From Trichaptum fuscoviolaceum (Eukaryota > Basidiomycota > Agaricomycetes > Hymenochaetales > Trichaptaceae), in assembly GCA_910574455.1 (NCBI GenBank), contig CAJSYZ010000002.1, positions 3,311,671-3,375,670 of the forward strand: DNA of 64,000 bases, given 5' to 3'. Each line of letters begins with the position of its first letter. Within the stretch, counting starts at the first letter, position 1. The position numbers were made by a program, and so were the translations under genes. The notes under the pieces were generated by a model that worked only from the letters and a program-made list of their open reading frames with translations, made no database searches and was not told the DNA's origin. Positions 39,111 to 51,587 of the stretch are shown piece by piece.

Positions 39111-39806
39111 TGCGCGAGTGGATAGAGTCAAGGATTAGAGAGGAATGGGTGAAAGGCGAAGTGGAGCGTTTGACTTCCCAGTTGTTCGAGCATGCCAGCT
39201 ATTATATACTCGTGCCCGGGTCGCATATTGATGAAGACTATGTGGCGTCATGCACTAGAAAGAGTGCTCTGAGGTCAACGTTGGTGACCGTGAGTTATCA
39301 AGCAGCAGCCAAAGTCACGTTTCAAGGATCACGAGACAGCGAACACAACAAGGTGCAGTCGTCCAAAATTTTAAGCAACGGACTTGGTCGACGCATGCGC
39401 AGGACGAGATGGTGGTGATGGACCTGATGGCGCATACAGACACGTAGAACACACCGGTCACGATAGGTTTGCAGACGTTGCCGCGTAAGGAGAGGACACC
39501 TGTTTGCAGTACAGACGAGATGACCCTTGGTAGGTTGATGCGCGAAGGTACAACCGTCATCGAAGATTATCAATGGATGAGCAAGCAAAACCTTATCAAA
39601 CGGTAGTCACATGCAGCAAGCTTGCTCTCCTCTTTAAACTTCAACTTGACCGTTACTGTGGAATAGTCCCACAAGATTCTCCGACATGATAGATTTCAAG
39701 AATAATTAATTGCGATTCCATCTAAATCATTGCTCCAATACCAAAATTAACAAACAAAATTAAAGATCCTTCCTCTAATTTCTGCCTCGAAGATAGTACG
39801 ACATGC
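39111..39806. other. Intergenic, no gene seen
   Basis: About 700 bases between the GST start and the end of CBR1. An open frame at 39077-39418 (plus) begins at TTG and has no supported structure, nor do the opposing frames at 39315-39588. AT-rich 39690-39790. Expected to hold the GST promoter. Confidence 0.45.
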
Positions 39807-41164
<1,358 letters not shown>

Positions 41165-41654
41165 GTAAGGGGATTTTATTGGCGAGGTGATTCGAGAACA
41201 CTGGTCCAGGGTACGAGCCGTCGGCAACTCGCTCGCGCAGGCTTCGCGTTTCCCCCAAAATCCTGCAACACGTCACATGACCATCATGCAGGACAAATGT
41301 TTACCCGCAGCCTGAGCCTGTGGCAGTGAGAATGTTCAAGCCTGAGTCTTCAAGTTATCATGTAAGCAGCCTGAGGAGTACAAAAGAAACTTGAAACTGC
41401 CGCGGCATACTTCCTCAGGCTGCATCCAACAACTCTGCTGAGATGGCTGCATTTCTCAAGCTTGCCATCTGCGTCGGTCTGCTTGACCGTCGCTGTGTCT
41501 TTTCCTTACCAACCGACCGATGACGTGCAATTAGCGTTGATCGTAACAAATCCGCTATACTCGCTTTTTGCATAATGTGAAGTGCTAGCGATGAGCTATA
41601 AAGTCTTCAGTCAATCTCAGTTTACCTTATCTTCGTCAACACCTACTGCAACAG
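41165..41654. other. Intergenic, divergent promoter of CBR1 and the first epoxide hydrolase
   Basis: About 490 bases separate two divergent starts. A TATAAA at 41597-41602, 53 bases before the plus-strand ATG, belongs to the epoxide-hydrolase-like gene. Confidence 0.6.
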
Positions 41655-42877
41655 ATGGATCCAAATTCTTATAAGGATTTCAAGACTGCCAGGGGCGTCA
41701 ACTATCACTACTACTTCTCTCGCCCTAAGGACAACGGGATCACCCTCTTGTTTTCCCATGGCTTCCCAGCTACTTCTTACGAATGGCACTACCAGGTCGA
41801 TTTCTTCAAGGACAAGGGGTTTGGCCTCATTGTCCCGGATATGCTAGGTTACGGAGGAACAGACAAGCCAACTACGCCAGAGTCTTACAAGGCAATCTCA
41901 TTGACCGCCGATATCGTACAACTTCTAGATGCAGAAAATATTGAGAATGTGATTGCCATTGGTCATGATTGGTGAGCCACACGAAGCTTTAGCTATTAAA
42001 CATCCACTGACCTTATATAAAGGGGTTCCTATTTTACCTCAAGGCTGGCGGTGTACTATCCTTCCCGTTTCATCGCCTTTGGTTTCCTGGCATTGTCATA
42101 CGGACCGCCAACCCCATTCGACTATGATGCTTTCATGGCTCTAACTACTAAGGCGGCTGGATATGGCACGATTGGGTACTGGAAGTTCTTCTGCGAAGAT
42201 GGGACTGACAAGATCATTGAGTCACATGTGAGGAAATATCATATTTATGGATATCGAGGGCCCGTCATTCTGATGTAACACTGTTAGTTGGACTCATTCT
42301 TTTCCCTTCTATACCCTTCCGATCCAAAATATTGGATAACCGATATAGCTCCAGAAGGAAAGACCAAGGAATGGTTTCTTGCGGATCGTAATGAAGGTTA
42401 TGCATCTTTTTTGAACGATGGGGTTGGTTTTTAAAATGAGAATTTTGTCTGTAAATCTGACAGAATCGTGATAGGAAAAGAAGAAGTGGCAAGAAGAGTT
42501 GATGAAAGGCGGGTTTGCCGCTCCTCTATGCTGGTACAAGGTTCCCATGCAAAACATCAACGCCCCCGACGATGCAAGTGAGTCTGTTAGATGTTGCGCA
42601 TCTGACTTGAAAACGACTGATGATTACTGTATCAGAGATCCCCTTGGAGAAATACACTGTACACAATCCGGTATTCTTCGGTGCCACGTTGCGTGACTAT
42701 GTCTGCCTGGAGGCTACGGGCAAACACATTACTCAGCAATTTTGTCCGAAAGCAACCGTAGTTGACTTCGATACCGACCACTGGGTTATGCTTGCGGAGC
42801 CTGATAATGTAAATCGGGAGCTCTTAAAGTGGATAGAATCGCTTGAGATTGCGAAAGAGAAGCAAAGCTCTTCTTAA
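41655..42877 (+). CDS. Soluble epoxide hydrolase-like alpha/beta hydrolase, copy 1
   Basis: Opens epoxides to diols by an Asp ester intermediate. ATG 41655: MDPNSYKDFKTARGVNYHYY. The HGFP oxyanion motif (LLFSHGFPATSYEWHYQ) and the nucleophile Asp in IAIGHDWGSYFTSRLAVYYP are present; the latter motif is restored across a GTGAGC intron. VVDFDTDHWVMLAEPDN supplies the catalytic His and a preceding Asp. A lid region reads FLALSYGPPTPFDYDAF with Tyr candidates. Exons then run LDSFFSLLYPSDPKYWITDI, KEWFLADRNEGYASFLNDG, EKKKWQEELMKGGFAAPLCW and IPLEKYTVHNPVFFGATLRD, ending KEKQSSS before TAA at 42875-42877. About 320 residues. It is the tandem partner of the gene at 43531, with about 55-60% visible identity in shared blocks (rough, by eye). 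Confidence 0.88.
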
Positions 42878-43240
42878 CAGTTGTAGTCATGAACAATATA
42901 CACCAGTGCGTGCATCCTGCTTATTATACGGACTCACACTTACATAAAAGTGCGCAGAAGTTGATAGTATAAGGTTTCCATTGGTGACCGATATAGTTTG
43001 GGTGAGGAACATTGAATAATGACCATATTGTGCTTGAACTGATAGGCTGCTGTGATTTAACTTTATCTTGCAGTAATAATCAGCGCTTCAGTTGATAATA
43101 CAAATACAGACAAATATGCACCTTGCTCTCATAAAAAGTCTGGGCGATCGCCTATACATGTGGTTCCAAGTTATCACTTGACGCTTCTAAGCCCGTCAAG
43201 CATATCAAAATGAATGAACCCGTGATTCTTCACGCCGCGA

Positions 43241-43291
43241 AAGTACGAAGAGCTGCTTAAATGGATTGAATCGCTGAAGATTTCCGCGTAG
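43241..43291 (+). pseudogene. Relic of a third epoxide-hydrolase copy (C-terminal tail only)
   Basis: A 17-codon stretch, KYEELLKWIESLKISA then TAG, closely matches the C-terminal ends of both flanking genes (NRELLKWIESLEIA in copy 1, NEEILKWLESLKL in copy 2). The preceding bases contain stop codons (AAT GAA TGA at 43211-43219), so no intact frame leads into it. It looks like the last remnant of a deleted tandem copy. Confidence 0.65.
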
Positions 43292-43464
43292 ACGATCTGT
43301 AACAAAGTCAGATAGATCCGGGATTTTCACTTTAGGAAGCGTCTCACAATACGGAGAATATCATTACGGAGATGATGGGGCAGACTGTATGGGGCTTCAT
43401 AGTGTTCGGCGTAAAGCGGTAACGTGAAGCGAAGCCAAATTTGATGTCCGCGGTGACCCTCAGC

Positions 43465-43472
43465 TATATAAA
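43465..43472 (+). promoter_or_regulatory. TATA box of the second epoxide hydrolase
   Basis: TATATAAA lies about 60 bases upstream of the ATG at 43531, a canonical distance for fungal promoters with a short leader. Confidence 0.65.
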
Positions 43473-43530
43473 ACCCTCCATCATTACCACGAGCCATCTG
43501 CCTGAGAACTCTCAAACGTCTTTACTGACC

Positions 43531-44742
43531 ATGGACCCAAGCTCATACAAGGACCTGAAGACTTCGCGGGGGTTTACTTATCACTACTTTTCTACCCCAC
43601 CTCAATCCGGCAAGCCAACGATCCTTTGCCTTCACGGGTTTCCCTCGACGTCTTCCGACTGGCGCTATCTTTGCAAGTTCTTCGGAGAGCGTGGATATGG
43701 ACTCATTGCTCCCGACTTGCTCGGTTACGGTGGCACGGACAAACCAACCGCGCCAGACTCGTACAGGATGAAGTACATGGTCTCCGACGTTGTCGAGATT
43801 GTGGACAAAGAGAAGGCAGAGACAGTTGTTGTCGTATCGCATGACTGGCAAGTTTGCTATCTCTGCTATTCAGTGTACCCTAACTCTCTGTGGCTGGATC
43901 CAGGGGCTCTGGGTTGTGCTCCAGACTTGCGAACTACAGGGCGGATAGGTTCGCCGCTTTCGCGTTTCTAGCGCTCGGCTATCTACCGCCCGTCCCAGAC
44001 TTCAACGTTAATGTGATTAACGCCAAAAGTCTCTCGGCAAGAGGGTATGAGAACTTTGGTTACTGGAACTTCTTCGCTAAAGACGAGGCCGCGAAAGTCA
44101 TTGAAAATCATGTAAGTTATGCTGGCACATCGGTTCGCTGCGGATTAAAAAAGAACTTATGTGACCTACGATTGTGTAAGATTGAATCGTTCTTCAGCCT
44201 CACATTTGCGGAAGATCCGACCATGGTGAACAAACACTTTTGTCCCACCGGCGCACTGGAGGCGTGGCTATTGACTGATCAGAAGACCAAGCGAGCGACA
44301 TACATTTCGGAGGAGGTGAGAACATAGTTATAAAGCGAGTGATGGCCCTTCATCAGCACTAAAATAGGACCGGGAGACATGGAAGCAAAATTTTGAAAAG
44401 GGAGGACTCTCTGGACCTCTATGTTGGTACAAAGCGTTCATGCAAAAGCTTACGCCAAAGGACGACGCAGGTATACTTCACTTTAATACACAAAGCAAGC
44501 AGAAAACAGCTGACACAGAGATAGACATTCCCAAGGAAAACTACATAATCTCAAAGCCCGTCTTCTTCGCAGCTTGTCTCAAGGACCCCGCGTGTGTCGC
44601 ATCGGAGAACACAGCGATCATCCAGGCTACCTGTCCAAACGTGACGATTGTAGAATTTGATACGGACCATTGGGTGCTTGCTGCTGAGCCTCATAAAGTA
44701 AATGAAGAGATATTGAAATGGCTCGAAAGCTTGAAGCTATAG
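43531..44742 (+). CDS. Soluble epoxide hydrolase-like alpha/beta hydrolase, copy 2
   Basis: Same family as the gene at 41655. ATG 43531: MDPSSYKDLKTSRGFTYHYF, then TILCLHGFPSTSSDWRYL (oxyanion motif) and TVVVVSHDWGSGLCSRLANY holding the nucleophile Asp. The codons for W-G are joined across an intron at 43848-43903 whose donor is GC (GCAAGT) and acceptor CAG. Later exons: RFAAFAFLALGYLPPVPDFN, ARGYENFGYWNFFAKDEAAK, IESFFSLTFAEDPTMVNKHF, LEAWLLTDQKTKRATYISEE, DRETWKQNFEKGGLSGPLCW, EIDIPKENYIISKPVFFAAC, and VEFDTDHWVLAAEPHKVNEE with the catalytic His. TAG at 44740-44742. About 310 residues. All catalytic residues are kept, so both copies are probably active, perhaps with different substrates or expression. 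Confidence 0.88.
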
Positions 44743-45327
44743 GCCTACGGTGCAGATGCAAACAATTGCATCGCAGTGGGCTGGAGATGCTCAAGCTGAT
44801 ACTTTAGTTTCCTTAGAAGGCAACCAGAGTGGTCCATGTTCAAGTGTTTAATAAGTTGATAACAATATATGATAGGACTATAGTTGGATTTCCAACACTG
44901 GCAGTCCTGGATCCAAGACTGATCAGACTCCAGAGTATAAATCATAGCTCTAGTACTGTACGAACCGACACGTAAACCAAACTGCTTACCGCCAGTGACA
45001 CGTATGCACATGTGTTCCATCTGAAAATGCATACCGCAACTTACAAAGACTGCGGGCTAGGCGAGCTCATCAGGTCAACCAGCGCTCTTTATTCTTCCCA
45101 TGAGACGTTATGAGCCTATCAGAGAACTTGAAGAAGGCTGACGTGAAGACATATTGTCAACGTTCGGTTCTGCATAAGCTGGGGGTCGATAATGTGTGAG
45201 AAATGAATCAGCTGGGCGTCTTTACGGCCACTTCTTCTGCATTTCCCCAGCGATATAAGTAGTGGACGACGGACGCTGATGGCGCAATAAACAGAGTTAA
45301 GTGTGTTATCAGTTCGAGCTCTAGGCA
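44743..45327. other. Intergenic, no gene seen
   Basis: About 585 bases between epoxide hydrolase copy 2 and the second GST. A TATA-like GATATAAGT at 45252-45260 is 70 bases upstream of the GST ATG. Minus-strand frames at 44745-45032 and 45119-45337 are unsupported. Confidence 0.5.
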
Positions 45328-46291
45328 ATGTCTCCACATATTACCTTCTATACCAGTAAGGTAATGGTGGCTTGTGACTTTGTTCTTCCCGTGCTTCTCA
45401 TCTGATAATATTCATCCGACGCCATAGGTCAGCCCATTCACCTCCAGAGTAAGTTCTTAGTCTGGCCTTGCCTTCGTCGAAACGAGGCAATAGCTCAACT
45501 AGTACTTCAGGTGGAGATCGCTCTCCAAGAAGGTGGAATTGAGGCCACTAGATACGAGGTAGAACTGTACTCGGCGGGAGACGAGCTAGCGTGGTACAAA
45601 GAGAAGATTAACCCCCTGCGAAAAGTTGGTCATTTATAGGCTTTTCTTCGCATGAATCTGCCATTAACTTGAAGCTTACTCCTAGGTCCCGGCTATCACG
45701 TATGGACCTCCCCACCCTCCAGACCAGCCTACATCAGAGTCGGTGGCGATCAATGAATCTCTGGTTATCGTCGAGTTCATTGCGGACTTGTATCCGAGTA
45801 CGAAACTAGTTCCCAAGGATCCGGTCCAAAAGGCGAAAGCAAGCATGTTTGCAAGGCTGATGGACTCCACTGTTCTCCCAGCGCTGCAAGATTGCATCTT
45901 TTCCGGGAAAAAGGACATTACTGAGTTATATGCAGTGTTCGATCTTGTACAGTCTCAACTTCCGGATGGCGTTCGATATGCTGTTGGGGACGACTTTACG
46001 ATTGCCGACATTGCTGCTGCATCCTTCTTCTGCCTGCTCGAGATGATGCTGAAGAATGACATTGGAAAATACGAGAAAGGGGATGGGCTGAAAGCGTTTG
46101 AGGTATATAATAGTTCCAAGTATGACAAGCTCCGAAATTACGTTGGAAGACTGTCAGAGCGACCTAGCGTCAAGAAGGGTATACAATTAGTAAGTGAATG
46201 CTATTTGATTGTTTCAGATCCAGACGTATTAATACCTATCCAGGACATTGTTAAGGAGACTTTTGGCAAGAGGTTGGCACGAGAGTCATGA
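45328..46291 (+). CDS. Glutathione S-transferase (omega-like, second GST)
   Basis: Cytosolic glutathione-dependent enzyme. ATG 45328 opens MSPHITFYTSK; an intron (GTAATG...CATAG) leads to a small exon VSPFTSR, then another intron leads to VEIALQEGGIEATRYEVELY. SPFTSR occupies the place of the usual CPF/CPY active-site motif, so the first residue is Ser rather than Cys. VPAITYGPPHPPDQPTSESV contains the cis-Pro, and INESLVIVEFIADLYP is the glutathione-binding helix with Glu-Ser. The C-domain reads KASMFARLMDSTVLPALQDC, YAVGDDFTIADIAAASFFCL and KLRNYVGRLSERPSVKKGIQ. A last exon DIVKETFGKRLARES ends with TGA at 46289-46291. About 235 residues. It differs clearly from the 38 kb GST. Confidence 0.87.
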
Positions 46292-47147
46292 GGTTGCCTA
46301 GGCTTGTCATGCATTAATCTGTTCGTGAAACAGTACGATTATAAAAATAGAAGATATTCGCAGCATGATGATTCTGTATTACTCATGGGCAGTTTAACTA
46401 GACCTCTGATATTTGCTGCTCTCGGCTGGATGCGCTGCTCGCAGAAATAATGTTCATATGCGACAACTTCAGCGTACATCGCACTAATGATAGTCTACAC
46501 CCAAATCAAATCAGAAGTATGAATTTCACAGTAAGCCAATATTAAAGAGCGACGTACTGGGAAGGACAGCAGATACATCCCGTTCAAGTTCAGTTGCAGA
46601 GTGCTCCGGTAATCCCCGAACTTGAATCAAACACCTTCGCGTTAAGCTACTATAATTTCCGTTTTAGGCAACCAGATGGACAGACACATGAAAGTGGGTC
46701 GGAAGCAAACTGCGATAACGCTAGAGAATTAGGACATAGTCTTTTCGGGCCGCAGATTAGGTGGGACAGACAGACGCCAAATGAGTCAAGCTATAGATTA
46801 AGTGTCGCCGAGGTGCTGCGCCGCTCGTTGGCTTTCCTCGTAATAGGATTAGTCAATGTGAGCATCGAGGTGTTGCCTTCATCATGTTGCATAGCATTTT
46901 ATTTGGGGGGGTTCAGCACAGGAGACACGACCGGTTACGTGTGAGAGAGATGAGGTTCAGCTCAAGAACCCTCATTGGAGCTTTGGTGACTGCAAGTAAC
47001 AGATGACGAACGTGAACAAAAATTGCCAACACTGCTCCCGATGTCTTGATCACGAAACGATTGCTAAAATATAAGGAAGAACGACAACGAAGGAGACATA
47101 ATAAGTTAACAAAAATCTCGAGCTTACAACAGAATCGCATCAGGGAA
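46292..47147. other. Intergenic, no convincing gene
   Basis: About 850 bases. A 116-codon frame at 46594-46944 begins at TTG and has an ordinary random composition with no motif. Converging 3' ends of GST and WRAP73. Confidence 0.5.
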
Positions 47148-49144
47148 TCATATGTCTGGCACGCCTCCTTCATCATCTTCAACCTCGAAAGCACAGCAGA
47201 AAAGGTCTTTGTCAATCAAGAGTATGCCCTTTCCATCGGGGGCCCACCGGACGTCACGCACATGGAAAGATTCTTAAGAAGATAAACAATTTAGAATGAC
47301 TGAACTGATAATAATATTTGAGCCTACCACATACTTGCAGGGATGCCAATGCATTCGGCAATCTCCTCTTCGTCCTTTTCAGTGTCTCCGCTATCGCTCC
47401 TGGATGACGAGATCCACTCATTACTCCACGTATACAGCGCACCGGTGCCGCAGCACAGGGCTAATTTCCCCGGTCGCACAGGGTTCCAGCGCGCCTGCAA
47501 TACTGGTTTCGAATGCAGGAGAACACTTCTTAACTTTGGGGCAAACCGCTCGGACGGAGAGGGGAACGAGTAGATGAACACGGCATTCGAACATGTTTCT
47601 GAGATATTGTTGTAATGTTGAGAAGTAAGTGTAACGAACGTAAGCAGGACGCGTACCAAACCGAGCTAGAAGCTGGTCTCCGACCTTACTCCATTCAAGT
47701 TGCAAAAGCCCGCTTTTCGGATGTGCTTTGGAAGCATCCGCCCGAGCCAAGGACACGGATTGCATTCCTTGTGGTCGTTCATCTGATCAAGTTAGATCTG
47801 ATATCACACAACCGAAATAAAGTGGGCATTGGGCATACAAGTGAGAAACCCCCGACCCATCGTCGCTTCAATCCAATTCATGGGTTCGCGCCATACCGCC
47901 TGTTTGATGTAAAATGAGCAAGTACAGGTCAGAAGGCACCGATTCGGAAGAGACGAGTTACCGTGTTAACCGGTATACGACCGCTTAGTTCCAGGGTCGC
48001 AACACACGACCAGCTGAGGCCATCAAGAATCCGAATCTGAGATAGGAACATAAACGTCCGACTCCTCATACTTGTACACAGAAAGGGACTTACTTTATCA
48101 TCAAACCCTCCTACGGCAATAAATGATCCAGATGGATGCCAAGCTACGCATCGTATGCCTAGCCCTGGATCCGGGTTGGGCGAGTAAGTGCGGAGGAGAG
48201 CTCCGGTTAGCGTCAAGATGCATAACTTATACTGTAGACAATTTTGTAACGGAGTTAAGTATGAGAGCTGTCAATTCATACCTCAATAGGGCCTTCCCAG
48301 ACGGCGATGTGTTTGCCATTCGGGGATATAGCAATGGAGGCAAGAGAAGAGGTGGGAACTGTGAAGTGCTAACTGCAACCCATCAACCGTGATGCTCAAG
48401 CGTAGGACACGAATACGGGAAATGCGTACTCGGACTTGTTTATAGGCGTCTTCAGTGTCATATACACCAAGACTGTCTTTAGACTTGTGCCTCTCGGCCA
48501 GGACGAGATACCGACCGTCGCGGCGAAACGCATATCCTAAATGCCGGGAGATTAATATTTCTCCGTGTCGTTTCTAAAACACAGAAGGTGACCTTTGTCT
48601 GGGTACTTTGGAAATTGTATATGAGTGGCCGAACCGCTGACTAGGGACCAGATGGTCACCCGAAGCTGAGATACCCGAATAACCGGTGAAAAGGACGAAA
48701 ACAAAATGAACGAAAACTGAAACGCACACCCCATTCTGAAAAACATAGAACGCTGCGACCATCGGGAGCCCATTCGGCTCTGGTGAGACCTTCCACGCCA
48801 GCTTCAATCCGGGCACTCCACTCCTCGTCGCGCATCTTATAAATGTTGACGACCCCGTGTCTTGCACAGGCAGCCAGGACGAATTCGGAATCAGCGGACC
48901 AGCCGATGTGGCTGACTAATGCGAGATCGGCGGCATTGTGGCCCGCAGTCTGCTTGCTGCTCGCGGTGCCGAATGACGCATTTGTCGCGGATGGGGTCGC
49001 GTCGACGACCCATGTTCGCGTGACGGCGAAAGTGTCAGCGCGTCGAACGATGATGCGGTCTTGAACAGCGTTGAGCACCCAGTGTGCGCCGTTGCTGAAG
49101 GCCACAAGGCCATTTGACTGCTGGTAAAGCTCAGTAAAGTCCAT
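47148..49144 (-). CDS. WRAP73: WD-repeat protein WRAP73/WDR8-like
   Basis: WDR8 proteins act at centrosomes/spindle poles, in fission yeast with the Msd1-type anchor; the role in other fungi is less clear. Start ATG 49142-49144: MDFTELYQQSNGLVAFSNGA. Blocks in order: HIGWSADSEFVLAACARHGV; RAEWAPDGRSVLCFSEWGLR; VTIWSLVSGSATHIQFPKYP; GYAFRRDGRYLVLAERHKSK; SSLASIAISPNGKHIAVWEG; GLGIRCVAWHPSGSFIAVGG; FDDKIRILDGLSWSCVATLE; LLQLEWSKVGDQLLARF; VLQARWNPVRPGKLALCCGT; and a final exon SFHVRDVRWAPDGKGILLID with an acidic tail ending GVPDI and TGA at 47148-47150. About 500 residues in seven or more exons. The long spacing between blades and the W-SNEW, IPA motifs match the family. Confidence 0.85.
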
Positions 49145-49520
49145 TATGCAAAGCGCGAGAGACCGGGCTGAGTGTGTTGGTCAACCAGTTGGTCTTTGTT
49201 CAAGACGCGTGAGGACATGACACCACCGCGTCTCAGAGCGCGGGAAACGGACTCGGCTGTTTTACCGGCGTGGGTTCCTGGAAGTTTCTATTAGTCATAT
49301 CCGTATAAGGCTTATTTGACATCAAGATAAGCTATTTATGTGTCAGCCAGACCCTTAATACGACATCGGGAGCCATTGGCGTAATCGAATGTTAGTGTGC
49401 TGTCTAGAAACTATCCACTCCCGAGCACCCTTAGAAATATGTTATTCCCTATATATATTCCTTGCCTCTCAAAACTGCCCTCGCAAAACCTTTTACCCCC
49501 CGTCTTTCTCTCCCGCCGTC
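49145..49520. other. Intergenic, divergent promoter of WRAP73 and the MFS gene
   Basis: About 375 bases separate divergent starts. An ATATATAT run near 49450-49460 followed by a pyrimidine-rich leader is the likely MFS core promoter. Confidence 0.5.
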
Positions 49521-51587
49521 ATGGCTTCCGCCCTCCCCACGACCAGCGCAACCCCCAGCGCAACCCCGACGATTGTCAATGATGATAGCTCCAGCATTAA
49601 CGAGGAGGTAGAACACGAGCTCTACCCTGGTCCGGACGAGAAAAAGAAGGACCCATACCTGGTCGAGTTTGATCCGAATGACCCAATGGACCCTAAGGTG
49701 TGTCTTCTGTTCTCGCGTTCGGTGCCCGAGCTGATTTCATTTGCCAGACATGGTCTCGTTTGTACCGATGGTACTTGACAATGTTGTCAGGAGTGCTGGT
49801 CCTTAATGCGTGCGTAACACTGCTCTTTTGATTGCCTTTAGACTTTGACCATGGCTTCGACTTCTTGCAGAACATTCGCGTCTTCGGCCCCATCTGGTAT
49901 TGCCGGCCAGCTTATCGAACATTTCCATATGAGTCAAGAAGTAGCGACTCTCACTATAGCCCTCTTCGTTGCTGGCTACTGTGTTGGTCCTTTAGCCTGG
50001 GGGCCTCTGTCTGAGCAGGTAAGTAAATTTACCTTTCCCTTACCAGCGTTTTTCTCACGGAGGCCATTAGTACGGACGAAGGCCAATTTTCATTGTCGCT
50101 TTCATCTTTTACACCGGCTTCCAAGTTGGTTGTGCTCTTTCACAAAACATTGCGTCTATCCTCGTTTTTCGTATATTGGGCGGCCTCTTTGCCTCGGCCC
50201 CTTTAACAAACAGCGGGTTCGTCTCCAAGCGCATTTCTGGTTTGTATTCGTGCTCTAACATTATTCATAGTGGTGTCATTGCCGACATATGGGATGCTGG
50301 AACCCGTGGCAAAGCCTTAGCGATCTTCGCGCTCGCACCTTTTGCTGGCCCGTGCCTAGGTCCCATCGTAGGAGGATACATTAGTAATGCGGGCGTTTCT
50401 TGGCGTTGGCTATTTTGGGTTTTGACTCTATTCGTACGCAACTCATTTTGGAGCATTGCATGCTTTTTCTTTAAAGCTAACATATTCCATTTGCAGGCTG
50501 GTGCTTGCTGGGTTATCATAGTCTTTACTCTTCCTGAGACCTATGCGCCTATCCTGATGGTGAAGAAGGCGAAGGTGCTTCGTGCGAAGTTCAATGATGA
50601 TGGATATTATGCACCGATAGAGAGAGAGGACAAGATCTCTTTGTCTGCGCGACTGGAGAAAATCATTGCCCGTCCGTTCAAGATGCTGGCCCAAGAGCCG
50701 ATGCTTTTGGCTATAACAGTCTATATTAGTGTAAGCGGCTACTTCATCTATCAAAATCTCATTTTCTGACTGCCTATCAGTTTGTTTATGGATGCATTTA
50801 CCTCCTTTTTGAGGCGTATCCTATTGTTTTCGTGGAGGGTCATCACTTCACTGCGGGGGCACTTGGCTTAACGTTTCTTCCAGTGTTCTTGGGTGGTTGT
50901 ATTGCTGTCACCTTGGTAAATGACGCGCTTATGGTTGTCTCCGCATCTACTCACCATTTTTTCACTCTTTTCCAGTATTTGACCATCTTCAACCCACGTT
51001 ACGAGCGAGCCATGGAGAAGTATAAGCCGAACCCCGTACCTCCCGAAGTTCGGCTTGAACTTGCAATATTTGGTGCACCCTTATTCGCCATTGCATTCTT
51101 CTGGTTCGGTTGGACCTCTTATCCGAGTATCTCATTTTGGGCACCCATGCTGTCTGGGTTGGCGATGGGTATCTCCGTGAACTTTATCTTCGTAAGTGGG
51201 ACAAATTGGATCCGTTTCTGAGTGCTAATGTGTATGATAACTAGTTGTCTTTGATAAACTACATGATTGACGCGTACCTATTTGTCGCGGCGTCAGCTTT
51301 AGCGGCTAACACAGTCGTCCGAAGCGTTTTCGGTGCGGCCTTCCCGCTGTTTGCTACACAGATGTACGACGCTTTGAACGCGAGATGGGCTTCAACATTA
51401 CTCGGTTGTTTTGCATTATTGATGGTGCCTATGCCTTTCATTCTTATCAAGTACGTCTTTATTGCCATGACATTATGAAGTTAGCGATTAACGAATTTCC
51501 CCTAGGTATGGACCTACATTACGAAAGCACTCCAAACATGCACCGAAACTTCCTCCGCCTCCGAAGGTTGAAGTGTCGCAAGCATAG
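49521..51587 (+). CDS. MFS drug/polyamine-type exporter (DHA1 family)
   Basis: Proton-antiport exporter of small organic molecules, most likely at the plasma membrane. ATG 49521 begins an acidic Ser/Thr-rich N-terminus ending DPNDPMDPK, then (after an intron) TWSRLYRWYLTMLSGVLVLN, the typical fungal DHA1 entry. TFASSAPSGIAGQLIEHFHM, VAGYCVGPLAWGPLSEQYGR (motif A, G-P-L-S-E-x-Y-G-R-R-P) and GFQVGCALSQNIASILVFRI follow. GVIADIWDAGTRGKALAIFA, GPCLGPIVGGYISNAGVSWR (motif C region), PILMVKKAKVLR, then the second half with FVYGCIYLLFEAYPIVFVEG, GLTFLPVFLGGCIAVTLYL, GISVNFIFLSLINYMIDAYL and RSVFGAAFPLFATQMYDALN. TAG at 51585-51587. About 520 residues, twelve membrane segments, about ten introns. The substrate is unknown. 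Confidence 0.92.

Larger units (their letters stand above)
42878..43530. other. Intergenic between tandem epoxide hydrolases
   Basis: About 650 bases. It contains a relic of a third copy (43241-43291) and the TATA box of the second gene (43465). Otherwise AT-rich, with no open frame of note. Confidence 0.6.

Noticed and set aside
39077..39418. 113-codon plus-strand frame upstream of the GST
   Set aside because: Starts at TTG, overlaps the GST first exon antisense, and has no recognisable motif.
46594..46944. 116-codon open frame in the GST-WRAP73 gap
   Set aside because: Starts at TTG, has no domain, signal peptide or splice-supported extension.
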